60,000 bases of DNA, from positions 8,654,922 through 8,714,921 of the forward strand of contig NC_092678.1 in assembly GCF_964355755.1 (NCBI RefSeq), read 5' to 3'. This DNA comes from Antedon mediterranea (Eukaryota; Echinodermata; Crinoidea; Comatulida; Antedonidae). Below the pieces are notes generated by a model that saw only the letters and a list, made by a program, of their open reading frames with translations, searched no databases and was not told where the DNA came from. The position numbers were made by a program, and so were the translations under genes. Positions 10,843 through 24,900 of this stretch are shown here, in pieces. Every line of letters begins with the position of its first letter. The first letter of the stretch is position 1.

Positions 10843-12528
10843 CATGTTTTTTCCAAAAAATGGCAGATTCTAACATTATTGACCTTTGACCTTGATTTAT
10901 CATATCTTAGCAACCACTAATCTGAGAGACACACAATATGGCTCAAACTGTTCAGAAACTACATATTTATATTTAGTCTAATGGCATGTTTTTGCAAAAA
11001 AAGGCCGATTCTAACATTATTGACCTTTGAACTTTGCACTACATAAAATCGCATAACTTTGAAAATATTGTACATATGAAATTATTTTTAGTGTCAAATT
11101 GTTCAGAACATACATGTTTCTATAGAGTCCAATGACACATTATGTCCAATAATGACCTATTGTATGGTTATTAACATTTGAACTATATTTGAAAAAGATT
11201 TTTAAACCCGGAATCTTCTTCATGTAGGCATTCATTAGAACATGTGATTTGGCACTACTTGTTTAGAATATGGTGGTAATTTAAAGTGCATGTAACCAGT
11301 TGATTAATTTAGTTACTGAAAATATTCACTTAAAAAAAATTATTAGACTATGTATACATACATTATAGGTTTGGATTATTAATAAATTTTAAATTAGGTC
11401 TTACATCTTACTCAGGAAAAAGTTTGTGTTGACACTATTAACAGAGCCAACAAAGATGTAGTTTTTTAAATGATATATTGTACATACTTTAGCATCACTC
11501 TTGAGGGCATTCTTTTAGGTTAAACATAGTCTTATTAAGAAGGCCTTTTCTACTACTAGACGCATTGTTGACAACTGGAATTTTAAAAGATCGATATTAA
11601 TGCAACATATTTAGTTTAGTTTATTTAATTGGCTATCAAGACTCATAATTAGACTGACCACCACTTGCAATATTTTCGCCGTATACAGTAACAAGGCCAA
11701 CAGCCATAAGTCGCGTGCTCTCAGAAAAAAATGAACTTTCAAAAAGTAATGTACATCAAAACAGTTCAAAAAGTACAGAAAAGCGATAAAACGAATAGTG
11801 ATACCGGACCGACAGACAGACCGACAGACCGACATAGTGAACTATTGAGTCGCGTCCACGCGACTAAAAACCTCAGTTTCTTATGGAATTTATTTATTTA
11901 TTTCAATAACCATATACAGTATGACTACTCTAGTGGTGTATAGTTTTTAACCTTTTATAATTTGTTTTTGTACTTTTTTTACCTGTTAGAATCGGCCATT
12001 TTTTGCAAAAACATGCCATTAAACTAAATATAAATATGGAGTTTCTGAACAGTTTGAGCCATATTGTGTGTCTCTCAGATTAGTGGTTGCTAAGATATGA
12101 TAAATCAAGGTCAATAATGTTAGACTCCGCTATTTTTTGCAAAAACATGCCATTAGACTGGATATAAATGCGTAGTTTCTGAACAATTTAAGCCCTAATT
12201 TGTATATCTCCGATTAGTGGTTGCTGAGATATGAGAATTCAAGGTCAAAGGTCAATAATGTTAGAAATAGCACTTCCATTCATTTTTAGACAAACTTTTT
12301 CAATAAAGTGAATATAAAAACATATATTCTAACGATTTTGACACCATATTTAAGTATCTGTGACTAGCGGTTTCCAAGATACAGAGTACGTTATAAAAAA
12401 TGGCGGCCATTTTTAATTATGCAAATTAGGATACTTCCCATTGTCGAAAAATGTCCTAACGTTGATAAATGTGTTCAGTAGGGTCTAAAAAACACATTTC
12501 ATCAATAAAAACTTTTCTTGCAATTTGT

Positions 12529-13637
12529 CTGAGAAAAGGGTCATTTTTTAGCTAAATCCCATGGACTATAACAGCAGCACGACTGGTAGAGAGAAATCTC
12601 AGATTGTTGTTGATTTTGAGCTGGTCGATGCGCTACTTATATAGATAATTTTGAGCGCGTAGTGCGTTCACATGTTCGAAATGCATCTTTTTGTTCTACG
12701 CGCGGTTCTAACGGTCGAAATGTTCTATGGTTGCCAGGATACAGTATTCGAAATTCCATCGAATTCCATTTTCAGTAGGCCTATTGCAAAAAAAAACAAA
12801 AAACAAAGCACTGTTTAATGTTTAAATTGTCAAAAAATGCTTACGGAATGGCTACCAAAATTTCCTAACATGTTTGCTGCTAAATAGTGGAATACATAAT
12901 AATTTAATATGGCAGCATTGCACCAAGAGAAAGGAGACGGCCGGATCTCAAATTCAGGAAAGTTGACCCCTTTTCTCGGTGAATCTTCTTCCGAGTCAAA
13001 ATAAAAATTGCACTCGGTCCCGCTTTCTTTAATAAAAGTAAGTAGGCCTAGTCTAGGCCTGCGGGTGTCGCAGGACTATTTTAAGGGGGTTGCCCAAGAG
13101 TTCAATGCCAAAGATATCTCACCCAAGGGCCTGTGAAAGCGAATTGTGTTTAATGACACCTCTATATGGCCGGAAATGTACTCTCGCACGTACAATTCAC
13201 GATAAATGGCAACTCTAGTTCGTCTGAAATATCGAGCTACAGTAGCAAACAAAAAACAAACTATACAACACAGTGTTGCTTAAACCACACTCCAAAGAAA
13301 AGAAAATATTTTTGAAATTTGCAGAAAGAAGAAATTGAACACTCAATTATTTCAAGGTTCGGAACGCCCGTAATTAATTAACTACGGAAATTCGGCTCAA
13401 TATTCGTAAGGAAACGAAGATAAATAGGGTACTACGGAAATACTTAAGATTAGGAAACCCGGCAAAATGCAATAATTATCATGTACACATTATCAACGAA
13501 CTATATGACGGGGCTTTCCACGAACACAGTGTGTGGCCTTTTGTACCTTTTCATAACGCACACAAGCAATCCAAACAGTCAAAAATTCATCCTGAGCATG
13601 TTCAGAAACATTATCTACAAACAATATATAATATATT
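12529..13637. other. Spacer between foldbacks 2 and 3
   Basis: No gene can be supported. A minus-strand segment at about 13545-13606 has an acceptor-like TTTGTAG before it and AAAAG|GTACAA after it, and an open frame including DEFLTVWIACVRYEK. It has no recognisable family and no partner exons, so it is only noted here. Confidence 0.35.
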
Positions 13638-16600
13638 AGGCTAGTCAATCTAGCAAAAAAAAACAGCCCAAAGTGAAACAAATTGCAAACAGAGATTTTT
13701 CTTTTTTAAATGGTCATATATGATGAGGAGATCAAAATTTGAGCATCACACCTCTGTCACTCATCCCGATGATATGCAAATTAGCTTAAATATGCAAATT
13801 AGGGTGAAATTACAAGGTTACCATATCTCAAAAACTACTAGTCCGAGAGAGTTGGTTTTTTCACTGATCTATTCAAAATGTATATATTTATATTTACTCT
13901 AATGAAACATTTTACGAAAAAATGACCGGAAGTACAACATTTGACCTTCGACCCCATTTCTCAATGTTTGCATATACAATGTGACTAAAAAAATGTCTGT
14001 AGAGACTTTATTTTGCCCTCAAATGACCCAGACATAAGTTCCTAATGGCCAGCATAGGATCACTTTGTAATTCCCAAAATCACACCTTTGTCACACGACA
14101 CACCTCGAAAGTATGCAAATTAGTAGTACAATTTAAATAAAATATGCAAATAAGGGGAAAAAATTACAGTTGTCCTATATCTCGAAAACCACTAATGCTA
14201 GAGAGCTGATTTTTTCACAGCCGTATTCAAAATGTACATATTTCTATTTGCTCCAATGAAACATTTTACAAAAAATTGACCGGAAGTATGACATTTGACC
14301 CTCGACCCCATTTCTCAATATTGCATATATAAATGAAACTAAAATGTCTGTAGAGACTTTGTTTTGCCCTCAAATGACTCCGATACAGGTTTCTAATAGC
14401 CAACATAGGACTGTTTAGTAGATCTCAAAATCACACCTGTATCACTCACCTCCAAAGTATGCAAATTATTAGTACAAGTTACATGAAATATGCAAACTAG
14501 AGGGTGAAATTAAAGGTTCCTATATATCGAAAACCACCAAGGCTAGAGAGTTGATTTTTTCAATAACTTGTTCAGAATGTACATATTTATATTTACTCTA
14601 ATGAAACATTTTACGAAAAAATGACCGGAAATACAACAATTGACCCTCGACCCCATTTATTAATGTTTGCATACATAATGCGACTAAATTGTCTGTAGAG
14701 ACTTTGTTTTGGACTCAAATAACTCGGATACATGTTTCCTATAGTCAGCATAGGACCGCTTTGTAATTCCCAAAATCACGCCTTCGTTTTGGCATGGTTG
14801 GAATTCCCTTTTTTCGTATTAGTTTATGTACAGCGCTTAGAGGTTTACACAACATTAGGCGCTATATAAATCCAGGATATTATTATTATTATTTCTCAAT
14901 ATTTGCATATAATGCAACTAAAATGTATGTACAGACTTTGTTTTGGCCTCAAATGACTCGGATACAGGTTGTATATAGCCAGTATAAGTCAAGCACCTCG
15001 AAAGTATGCAAATTAGTAGTACAAGCTATATGAAATATGCAAATTACAGTGAATTGCCTTATGTATCTCGAAAACGCTAATGACCGAAAGAGAGAGATAT
15101 GGCAACTTTCTTGTACTACTGATTTGCATACTTTCAAGCGAAGTAACAGAGGTGTGATTTTGAGAATTACTAAACAGTCCTATGCTGGCTATAGAAAACC
15201 TGTATCTGGGTCATTATTGAAAAAAAAAATTTATCGAAAGTATGACATTTGACCCTCGAACCTATTTCTCAATATTTGCATATAATGCAACTAAAATGTA
15301 TGTACATACTTTGTTTTGGCCTCAAATGACTTGGATACAGGTTTTATATAGGCGCCAGTATAGGATCGTTTAGTAATTCCAAAAGTCAAGCAACTCGAAA
15401 GTATGCAAATTATTAGTACAAGTTATATGAAATATGCAAATTACAGCCTTATGTATCTCGAAAAACGCTAATGACCGATAGAGATATGGCAACTTTCGCC
15501 TCTTGTACTACTAATTTGCATATTTTCTAGGGAAGTAACAAAGGTGTGATTTTGAGAATTACTACAGTTCTATGCTGGCTATAGAAAACCTGTATCTGAG
15601 TCATTTGAGGCCAAAACAGTCTGATTTTAGTTGAATTATATGAAAATATTGAGAAATAGGGTCAAGGGTCAAATGTCATAATTCAATCAAGACAATTTTT
15701 GCATAAAATGTTTCATTACAGCGAATATAAATATGTACATTCTGAATCAACTCTGAATTCAAATCAACTCTCTAGCATTAATGGTTTTCGAGATATGGGA
15801 AGACTGTAATTTCACCCCTAATTTGCATATTTCATGTAACTTGTACTAATAATTTGCATACTTTCAAGGTATGTGACAAAGATGTGATTTTGGGAATTAC
15901 AAAGAGGTCCTATGCTGACAATAGGAAAACTGTATCCGAGTCATTTGAGTCCAAAAAAATTATCTACAGACATTTTAGTCGCATTATGTATGCAAACATT
16001 GATAAATAGGGTCAAGGGTCAATTGTTGTATTTCCGGTCATTTTTTCGTAAAATGTTTCATTAGAGCAACTATAAATATGTACATTCTGAACAAGTTTTT
16101 GAAAAAATCAACTCTCTACCTTAGCGGTTTTCGATACATATAGGAACCTGTAATTTCACCCTCTAATTTGCATATTTCATGTAACTTGTACTAATAGTTT
16201 GCATACTTTGAAGGTGAGTGATACAGGTGTGATTTTGAGATTTACTAAACATTCCTATGTTGGCTATTAGAAACCTGTATCCGAGTCATTTGAGGGCAAA
16301 ACAAAGTCTCTACAGACATTTTAGTTTTCATTATATATGCAATATTGAGAAATGGGGTCGAGGGTCAAATGTCATAGTTCCGGGAATTTTTTTGTAAAAT
16401 GTCTCATTACAGCAAATATAAATATATAGGCCTACATTTTAAATATTTTAGTGAAAAAATCAACACTCTAGCATTAGTGGTTTTCGAGATATGGCAACGC
16501 TGTAATTTCACTCCCTAATTTTCATATTTAATATTACTTGTACTACTAATTTGCATACTTTCGAGGTGCGTGACGAAGTTGTGATTTTAGGAATTATAAT

Positions 16601-17012
16601 ACAGTTCTATGGTGGGTATTGAAAAACAATATCCAAGTCATCGAGTCCAAAATAAAGTCTCTACAGACATTTTAATCACATATTTACGTAAATATTGAGA
16701 AATGGGGTCAAGGGTCAAAATTTGGTACTTCCGGACATTTTTATGTAAAATGTCTCATTAGAGCAAATATAAATATATATATTCTGAACCAGACTGTGCA
16801 AAAATAAACTCTCTTCGATTAGTAGTTTTTAAGATATGGTAACCCTGTAATTTCACCCTAATTTGCATATTTAAGCTAATTTGCATACCTTCGGGATGAG
16901 TGTCAGAGGTGTGATGCTCAAAAAATAATTACCTTATCATATGTAACCATTTAAAAAAAAAAAATCTCTGTTTGCAATTTGTTTCACTCAAAATGCTAGA
17001 TTGACTAGCCTA
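13638..17012. mobile_element. Foldback element 3 (3.4 kb inverted repeat)
   Basis: The tips are GGCTAGTCAATCTAGC at the left and GCTAGATTGACTAGCC at the right, and the arms of about 1.6 kb are reverse complements. Each arm is built of diverged subrepeats of about 345 bp. They carry ATGACCGGAAGTACAACATT-like, TATCTCGAAAACCACTAA-like and GAAAGTATGCAAATTAGTAG-like words. At the centre a block of about 390 bp (roughly 14998-15230) is repeated as 15385-15620, so the middle reads forward-reverse-forward-reverse. The frames crossing it are fragments created by the repeats. It resembles foldback 2 in the kind of subrepeats but the sequences differ. Confidence 0.85.
14788..14894 (+). repeat. LINE/SINE 3' tail inserted in foldback 3
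   Basis: This segment interrupts the subrepeat pattern of the left arm and has no counterpart in the right arm. It carries GTACAGCGCTTAGAGG, then TTAGGCGCTATATAAATCC and an ATTATTATTATT tail. That arrangement is the usual 3' end of CR1/L2-type LINEs and of SINEs that borrow their tails. Only the tail is present. Confidence 0.65.
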
Positions 17013-17300
17013 TATGTTGACGTTAGTGGTTATTATTATGATTAAATAGGATCTAAATTTTAATTTAGTGACAGAACAATGTAGTATGAAATTACTGGGC
17101 AACTGCGGTAACAACACCACTGCGTCCGCCCCTGGATATTTTATTGTGTAATTTGAACTACCCCCTCCCCCATTTATAAGAAATTATAGATCGATAATTA
17201 TTGGAATGTATGATAGAAATGTTTTGCCCGATCCTGGCCTTTAATGTGTGTACCACCTATTTGTGAATCAACCAACCAACTGGCAAGGATTAACTTAATC

Positions 17301-17390
17301 TAAAGCTCTGTTCACACTATCAAAATGTATGCGACAAAAAAATGCGATGTTTTTTGTCACATAAAGTTTGATAGTGTAGACAGAGCTTTA
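17301..17390. mobile_element. 90-bp hairpin MITE
   Basis: TAAAGCTCTGTTCACACTATCAAA-like left end and TTTGATAGTGTAGACAGAGC-like right end form an imperfect hairpin with an inner pair (GCGACAAAAAA / TTTTTTGTC). Related ends (CAACACTATCAAAC / GTTTGATAGTGTTGACAGAG) occur at 59642-59790. Confidence 0.7.
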
Positions 17391-18154
17391 GAGTAGGGTT
17401 AATTGAGATATTAGACATATTGTCCTCAAAAATTAAAATGAATATTTATAATTCAGGCTAAAGATTTTACAGTTTTACTTTTGTAAGCAAAAATCGAATA
17501 AACTTATAAAAATAATTAAACTTAACAATTTGACTTTTTTTGGCTTTAAATTAAATTATTTTCCTATCCATTTTTTGGGTCAAATTAATGAATAAACTAT
17601 TCAACAAAAACATTTGAACAATTTTTTTGTCAGATAAGAGAAAGAGGACAATAAATCTGTAATATAATAATAAATTCAAAATTTGTAAATATGTCCAGAA
17701 TAATACGGTACTGCATTTATTTAATGTACGAACATTTTATATAAATAATTTAAAATTATACAATTGATTATATTTAAAAATAACTGGATGATGGTAATTA
17801 TTTAGTATTGATGATGTTAACTACATTTATTGCGAATGTGTCTTAATCTAATTTAAAACTTTTTCACAACATAAGGAATATTTGTAGTATTATGTTAATA
17901 TCAATTATCATTATAGTTACTACTATTTTATTGAAAATATTAAAATTATATACAGTCTAGTCTATTCATTAATCTTTAAAAAATGCCAGCAAATTGTTAT
18001 TTGCACACATGCATATTTTTTGTACCTTCTTAGTCATTGATAGGTGATGTAATGAGCACTGGCCTACTGACATAACAGTAAGTTAATATAAAAAATCATA
18101 AGCAGCTAGGGGCTGAAATGTGAAACTTAAAGTTATATGTAGAATTAGCTATTA
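17391..18154. other. AT-rich intergenic DNA downstream of the PLP-enzyme gene
   Basis: Very AT-rich, with no supported gene. The segment near 17570-17650 shares short words with the interior of the TTAA-flanked MITE family at 32821 and 58829 (AACTATTCAACAAAAACATT), which suggests an old relic. Confidence 0.35.
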
Positions 18155-18158
18155 TTAA

Positions 18159-18567
18159 AGGACAACTTGACAGCGGACTATATTTTAACAAAGTATTAGG
18201 GATGTATATATGATTTCAGAACCGTCGCTAAATTAAGGATATCGCTGCACGAGCTCGACGTCGCTGTAAATTACTGTGACGTCACAAGTGCATCGCAAAA
18301 TTTGCAAAAATGAGTTTTCTGGCAAAGACTGGCAAATCGCGAAAATTTCTAGTAAACAAATAAATTGTCAACAATATAAATGTTGATTTTTATTATTGTT
18401 TCTTTTGCTTATCTTATCAGTAGATTTTGCGATGCACCTGTTACTTCACAGCAATTTAAGGTGACAGCTGTACGGGGAGTGCGTGCGGCGATATCCTTAT
18501 TGCTGTTGTTCTGAAATCATATGTACATCCCTAATACGTTGCAAAAGGTCCTTGGTCAAGTTGTCCT
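18159..18567. mobile_element. TTAA-flanked MITE (family ii)
   Basis: A 409-bp element with terminal inverted repeats of about 130 bp. It starts AGGACAACTTGACAG and ends CAAGTTGTCCT, and is flanked by TTAA at 18155-18158 and 18568-18571. Both arms share TATTAGGGATGTA, TATGATTTCAGAAC and GGATATCGC. It lies just downstream of the last exon of the PLP-enzyme gene. No transposase. Confidence 0.8.
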
Positions 18568-18733
18568 TTAATAACAATGAAATTGAGCTATTAGTGTGCA
18601 GACATGAACTTGCAATGAAATGGAACACTTTTGCATGTTTTTTAAAAACTATTATTATGTGTGTGAAAAAACATTGCCATTCAATGTTAACAGTTTGTAT
18701 CAGTGTTGCTTTTCCAACCCATCCATCATAGAA

Positions 18734-18978
18734 TTAAATATCAAATATATTGGCGAGTTCTTCTGGAGACACATTACCACCTGTAATCACCACGACTACC
18801 GTCTTTCCAGAAACGTTTGGGACTTTGTGATGCATGAGAGCAGAGAAGGCAGCGGCACCAGATGGTTCAACCTTTAACCCCGCTTTGTATAGAAGTTTCA
18901 CAGCAGATATGATTTCAGAGTCACTAACAAGAAGGATGTCGTCAACAAATGCCTTGTTATGTGCAAAAGAATTTTTAC
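18734..18978 (-). CDS. PLP-enzyme exon 6 (C-terminus)
   Basis: The acceptor is TTACTAAAG before GTAAAAATTC. It encodes AFVDDILLVSD, the conserved VEPSGAAA and VITGGNVSPEE, ending in DI and TAA. Confidence 0.88.
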
Positions 18979-21900
18979 CTTTAGTAAAAAAAACAACAAT
19001 AAAAACACAATACAGTAAAGATGATATTGTAGTCACGTACCATGACCTGAATAAACGCAAAATATATTTCAGTTTTGGCAATTTTTCTCTATAGTGATTC
19101 CAATGGAACCAGGCTTTTACATATCAGTAACAATAACATTGATTTATTAACCAACAAACGCCAATATATACTTAGATGCAAACATAGAAAATAAAGAATT
19201 TTGTACAAAATGCAAACTATGTCAATTCAAAAGCATATAAAACATTGATGCGAACGGTTCTTTTTAATTAACCCTTTCACTGGGAAATGTTAATTCCATC
19301 TCTGAGTACAGTAATTTTTTATAAAATGGAAAATTTGATTTCAATTTTTAAAAATACTAAAACAGGATTCTTTTATTGTTGTGAGAAAGAAAGATTAGGA
19401 AATTGGTAATTGAAATAATTTGTAGTCACATGACCATATATTTATTTTTTTAGCCATTATGTCTTTACTGGATAAAATTACATTAAAATAAAAAAAAAGA
19501 AATACCGTATATTTCGGTGTATAAGTCGCACCTGTGTATAAGACGCACCCCCTAACTGAGAGTAAAATATCGGTATTTTTTATATCGTCGGTGTATAAGA
19601 CGCACCTTATATTTCATCAAAACAATGTTTTTTAAAATTGTAATCAATATTATTGTAATAATATATTTTGTTATATCTGCAACGGCATCCTTTTATTTAT
19701 TTAGGTTTTTTTCTTACCTAGGCTCGGCCGCGCCAAGCCTCAACAGCCTCAACATCGAGTGCATGACCGCGTGTGTAACATGTACGTATGGGCTAGCCTC
19801 GCTCGATCATTTCGAGAGGGCGCACGTTTTCACGGACAATCGTATTCGATTAGTATCTATGTATGTATCCGAGAATTGAAGTGTGTACGCTAGGTCCATG
19901 CTATAATCACCTGGAGAATATATACTAGTCGAATACCGTACACCATGTGGCCGCCAAGAGGGCTTGCGCTGGGGGTACGGCGATCGTGCGTATAACTACT
20001 GTATAAATAAATACTAGGCCTATTCCAATCGTACTAGTCTGGGTTCCAGACGGAGTTTTGTCTTAATATTAGTAAAAAAGATAAATATTTTGGCACATAT
20101 GGCGTTTCATACGTATACTACTTGATTTTCAGACAAAAATCGCGGTCGCAATAAAAACAAATAAATAAAAAAAACAATACAGACTTGGGGCAAGTCTACA
20201 ATCGTACGTAAACGTTTACAAATTTTATCGACATAATGAACAAATCTTTTCATCATATTTAGTATAACATCATGCTAAAATGCCTTGAAAACTAGGCAGA
20301 AGCAGGTTGCCGTTACGTTAGTTAGTTACTGTAGCTAGGCCTAGGCCTAGCCTACTCAGCTCAGGCCTAGCAAACGAGGTGACGATAGCCTAGGCCTAGC
20401 TAGGCTAGGCCTATATGTACAATCTGTGTGGTGAGGCATTTATGTTCAGTGTATAAGACGCACCCTTAATTTAGAGGTCAAATTTGCGTGTCATAAGTGC
20501 GACTTATACACCGAAATATACGGTACCCAAAGTTTGAGAATAATTTTTATCTTTTTATATAAGAAAATACACAAAGAAATATTTTCCAACTTCCAACAAG
20601 TGAAAACTAAAGTAAAACAATATTAATATAAAACCGTATACTTCCCTACTTTGACAAACAGGCTTATAACAAAATGTTACTTTAGAGTAATTTACAAAAA
20701 AGACATTATTGTTTTTAATAAAAAATGAAAAGTAGTAACTTATTTTCAAATAATATATATATTTTTTACATCAATAAAATATCTCATTATAGTTTTCACT
20801 TACATTTTTTATTTTGGAAGGTCACATTGCAGCAAAGTCTTTTTCTGAATTATTTATACTTGAAAACTTTGAGAACAGGGCAGTTTTGGAGTTTAATTAG
20901 TTTCTGGATCATAATTTATCAAAATATTTAGTAACTTTAGTTAGAATAAAATAAAAATGTAGCTTTGATTTAGGTAATTTGCTGAAAATGTGTGAAAATA
21001 CAATGAAAGAATACTTTTTGTTGAGAACATCAAGATTGGTTGGTCAATGTCTGCTTAATTGCGAAGTGATTTGCTGTAAATTTGTTAGTTATTTAGCCTT
21101 TTGTCGGTTTATTTCGATCTATGGGTGTTTGTAGATAAGCCCTAATTATTATTATTATAATAAATTTAATATTTATATTATAGACAAATTTTGAGATGGT
21201 TAATTCAAGTTATATTGTATACATCAAAAGTCAAATAAAATCAAAATCTCAATTTTGGATAAAAAAATTGCCCTTCAATCAAAAAGGCCAGTAAAAGTAA
21301 TCTAAAATTAACAGCTTTAACTGTTGGTGTACAGTTGAGGAAATACTTGTAAACAATTATTTCTTCTATACACTGTAGTACCAGGTATAGTACGGATTGT
21401 ATAATTAGGGCGTTATAACGCCATGTAATACGGCGTTATAACGTCCTAATTACGGCGTTATAACGCCGTATCATTATAAAATTATTTTTTTCTTTGGCAG
21501 AAATCAGCCACCGTACATTTCAATGACATTGTCCATACCCAGTAGTAGCAGGTACATACACATTTCAATGACATTTTCCATACCCAGTAGTACCAGGCAG
21601 GTTAAAACAAGTTAACGTGGCTTACCAGCATAAGGAGGTGATAGCCCAGCTGCAATAGAGTGACTGGTGTGGTCTGTTACAGCATGCCCTTTCACTCGAC
21701 TTTGAAACATGGTACATGCTACAAAGAACAAATTTGTTCATCTCTATATAAATATGTATTAAGAATATCTTGTTTACTGTACTACAAATATAGCATTAAT
21801 AGTATTTGTATAATTAACCTTTTCACATCTGCAATAATGTTTACAACTTGTAACCAGTTTTGATCTCCTGATTTCATACATGCTGCTGCATACGCGAAAC

Positions 21901-24900
21901 CTGAGAAACCTCGGGAGGAAAGAATAGTTGCGCGCTATTTTATTACTATAATTGGTCAGTTTAATACTAGGGCAATACAGGCGCATGCAGTAAGAACTCA
22001 GAACATCTCGAAACAAAAACAGGCCTCATCAGTATGTTTTTCACAGAGTGTCGAGATTTTCCACAGAATTGTTTTTAATATTCACTCTATGCAAACCTGG
22101 TTACAAGTTGTTACATTTTGCAGATGATAGTGATACTAAACGATAAAATACTTTTATTGCAACTTTTGGGTTGAATTATACAAAAATATATAATTATACT
22201 TAAATGAAAATATATCATATCCATCAACAACAAAAATCAAATTACACAAAACATTGAAGAACAGACTAAACAGAAGTCAGGTGAAGATATGACTGTGCAG
22301 GGTACTTATGTAAAAGAGACCAACGAAAACAGATACGTCAAGCACACGTATTCGTTTTTCGTAAGACAGTAAAAATCTGTTTTGCATGGCAACGAAATAT
22401 TAAGGGCGCCGTCCAAAATATGACTGCGGTAAATTTAAGCGAAGCGCAGGTACGTGTTGCTTGGTGCTTGGCTGCCTAGGCCTAGCGTAACATTAAAGCG
22501 AGTGAGGACTTTAAAAACTGCTATTTATCTAAATTGACCTGGAATTTTAGTAAATTACTTTAGTAAATTACTTTCAATAAAAGTATAATTATAATATTAT
22601 AATCATGAATCATTCCTGATTCAAATGCAAAATAGATCAAAAACTATACTCGTTTTGTAGTTACGAATATGACTGGTGATATTCGTGAACACGAATACGC
22701 TTTACGAATATGAAATGGGGATCAGCTCAAAAGTTTCACAAATGTGTGACGTATCCGTTTTCGTTATCGTATTCGTAAGGTTGCGAAAACTCCCTAGTGT
22801 CACACAGACACAAACGAAATACATAGCATATTATCTTATTATTATTTAAGAATAGATTACATTTGTACATGAACTTATTGTAGGTCAAAGGATAGGCAAA
22901 TACTGAATGTCTTACCTGTTTTAGGTTCAACACCATATACTCTGCAAGGAGTCTGGCAATGTAATTTGATGGCTGCAGCTGTTCCAGCAAGCAACCCTCC
23001 ACCTCCACAACACACTAACACGATATCTGGATTGGGGACATCTTCAAGAACCTCAAGTCCTACACTGTAATAATTTAAAAAAATACACATATTATTAATC
23101 TTTAGATTAGTCAATTAGTCAGCCAATGTTCATTCAACAATGGATGCACATAAGATAAGATACCTTCGAGACCTTTAATATGGGGTGTCCTCTGAATAGA
23201 GGTTGGCCATAAAGTTAATAAGTTAATGCATTTCTCTGGTGGTGTCCTCTAAATAGGAATAGGCCTACTTGTATTAAGAGATTTATCCTTTTTACCTAAA
23301 AAAAAAGCGTTACTAATCATACACTCACACTTTAAATTTATGGTTTCACAGAATATTTGTGATGATAATTTTAAAGGAAATTTCTATTCAATCACATATT
23401 TGCTGTTTCAATCTTATTAAAAATTCTACTCGGAATTTGGCTGAAGTTAAAATCAGACAGTGTCGTACAGGAATGGCCGTGAAAACGTCTTGTCTGTGTC
23501 GGTGCTGTCCGAGTCTTGATATAGCATAGGGCTAGTTTAATATAAATATGTTTTAAGATAATCAATGATTTAAGATAAGATGAACTTTTTAAACAATATT
23601 TAATAACCAAGTGCCAATCTCAGTGACGTAATGTTAATGCTTGTTTTTTCTTATGGCCACTGTTCAGGTGCCCCTGTAAGCTCCGGCGGCCCTGGGTTTA
23701 TCCAGTGAGCACTCATAGCCATTACACCACTGACAAAACTCCTTGGCATTTCTAAGCCACACCAGTGTTAGGCTGTACGTGTGAACATGTAATGTAATTG
23801 AGTGTGAATGAATTTTAATCTCCATCCTACCTTCCATGGCCTGCTATGAGATGAAGATCATCAAAAGGATGGCAGAAATACATGCCTTCATTAGCAACTT
23901 TTTCATCTACTTTACTTTGTAATTCACTGACATCAACCTTTACAACCTTTGACCCATAACCCTGAAGAAATAATTAGTACTCGGGAAATAATAAAATTGC
24001 ACTACATATAATTGACTAACCATTGCCAATAATAATGTCATAGTAAAATTAGTACCAAACTACGGAACAATCATTGATTGATATGACACTGAATGTGGTT
24101 TTGCAACGTTACATTTTGGAACTTCTGAGGTAATCCCTGTTTCATATTTGTCAACTTTATATTTGTTTAAATATAAGCTTTGGTATTTGTAATACAAAAC
24201 AAATATGATTTTGGACAGCCCCTCAATATTTTGATTTCAGATTTTTGCTGACATGAAAACAAAATGTTATATGTGACATACAGTGTATATACAGTATTTG
24301 AATAAATGCGCCAGGGTGTTTAATGTTTGGAAGCATATTGAGAGTGGGGGGGGGGGGAGGGGGTGTTTATTCATCTATTAATGATAAAATACAGTGGAAA
24401 ATGGAACAATCTGCTTGGTCAATTGGTATCATGAAGTCAATGAATTCTACTACAAATAGAAATTTGTTGTAAAACAATATTGTGTAAAATATGCATGTGG
24501 AAAAAAACTATTCGATTGGGCTTTTATTCAAAATGGGCTTTTATTCGAATAAATAGGGTATTTGTTTTTGAATTCATATGGTTGCAAAATTTTCCTATTA
24601 TTAATCGGTTGACACACTACCTTGATTTACAATAAACACACTCCTTTGTTATAAAATATATTCAATATATAGTTACAAAGACCACAATTCATACAATATC
24701 CAAAACTTACTCTCATCAACACAGCTCGATTATCTGGCGCTGTCTTTGGCATTAGTACTGTGGCCTGTATACCAAGCTTATTGGCTGCATAACTTAGTGC
24801 TTTCCCATAATTTCCTGCAGACATAGTGATCACATGACAATCACCGTCCACAACTGCTTTTGGTAAATGTGCCATCTGATTGGCTAATCCTCTTACTTTA

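Larger units (their letters stand above)
9322..12528. mobile_element. Foldback element 2 (3.2 kb inverted repeat)
   Basis: The left arm (9322-9731, resuming 10843-11040) is the reverse complement of the right arm (about 11980-12528). Both contain the words ATTTATCAACGTTAGGACAT, AAAAATGGCCGCCATTTTT and repeated blocks with TAACATTATTGACCTTTGA and CATATCTCAGCAACCACTAA. The right arm is continuous, whereas the left arm is interrupted by a 1.1 kb insertion. The loop, about 11040-11980, contains no supported gene. The outer ends are ACAAATTGCAAGAAAAG and its complement; no clear target duplication was found. Confidence 0.8.

Noticed and set aside
13545-13606. Possible small exon DEFLTVWIACVRYEK on the minus strand
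   Set aside because: Splice-like ends are present, but no partner exon or protein family was recognised; insufficient to call a gene.
19625-19879. 84-residue plus-strand frame with a hydrophobic start
   Set aside because: Inside a non-autonomous TIR element in an intron; no recognisable family and AT-driven hydrophobicity.
22300-22800. Possible inverted pair with GTATTCGTTTTCG-type words
   Set aside because: Words such as ACGTATTCGT and TATTCGTAAG recur, but a consistent pair of ends could not be drawn.
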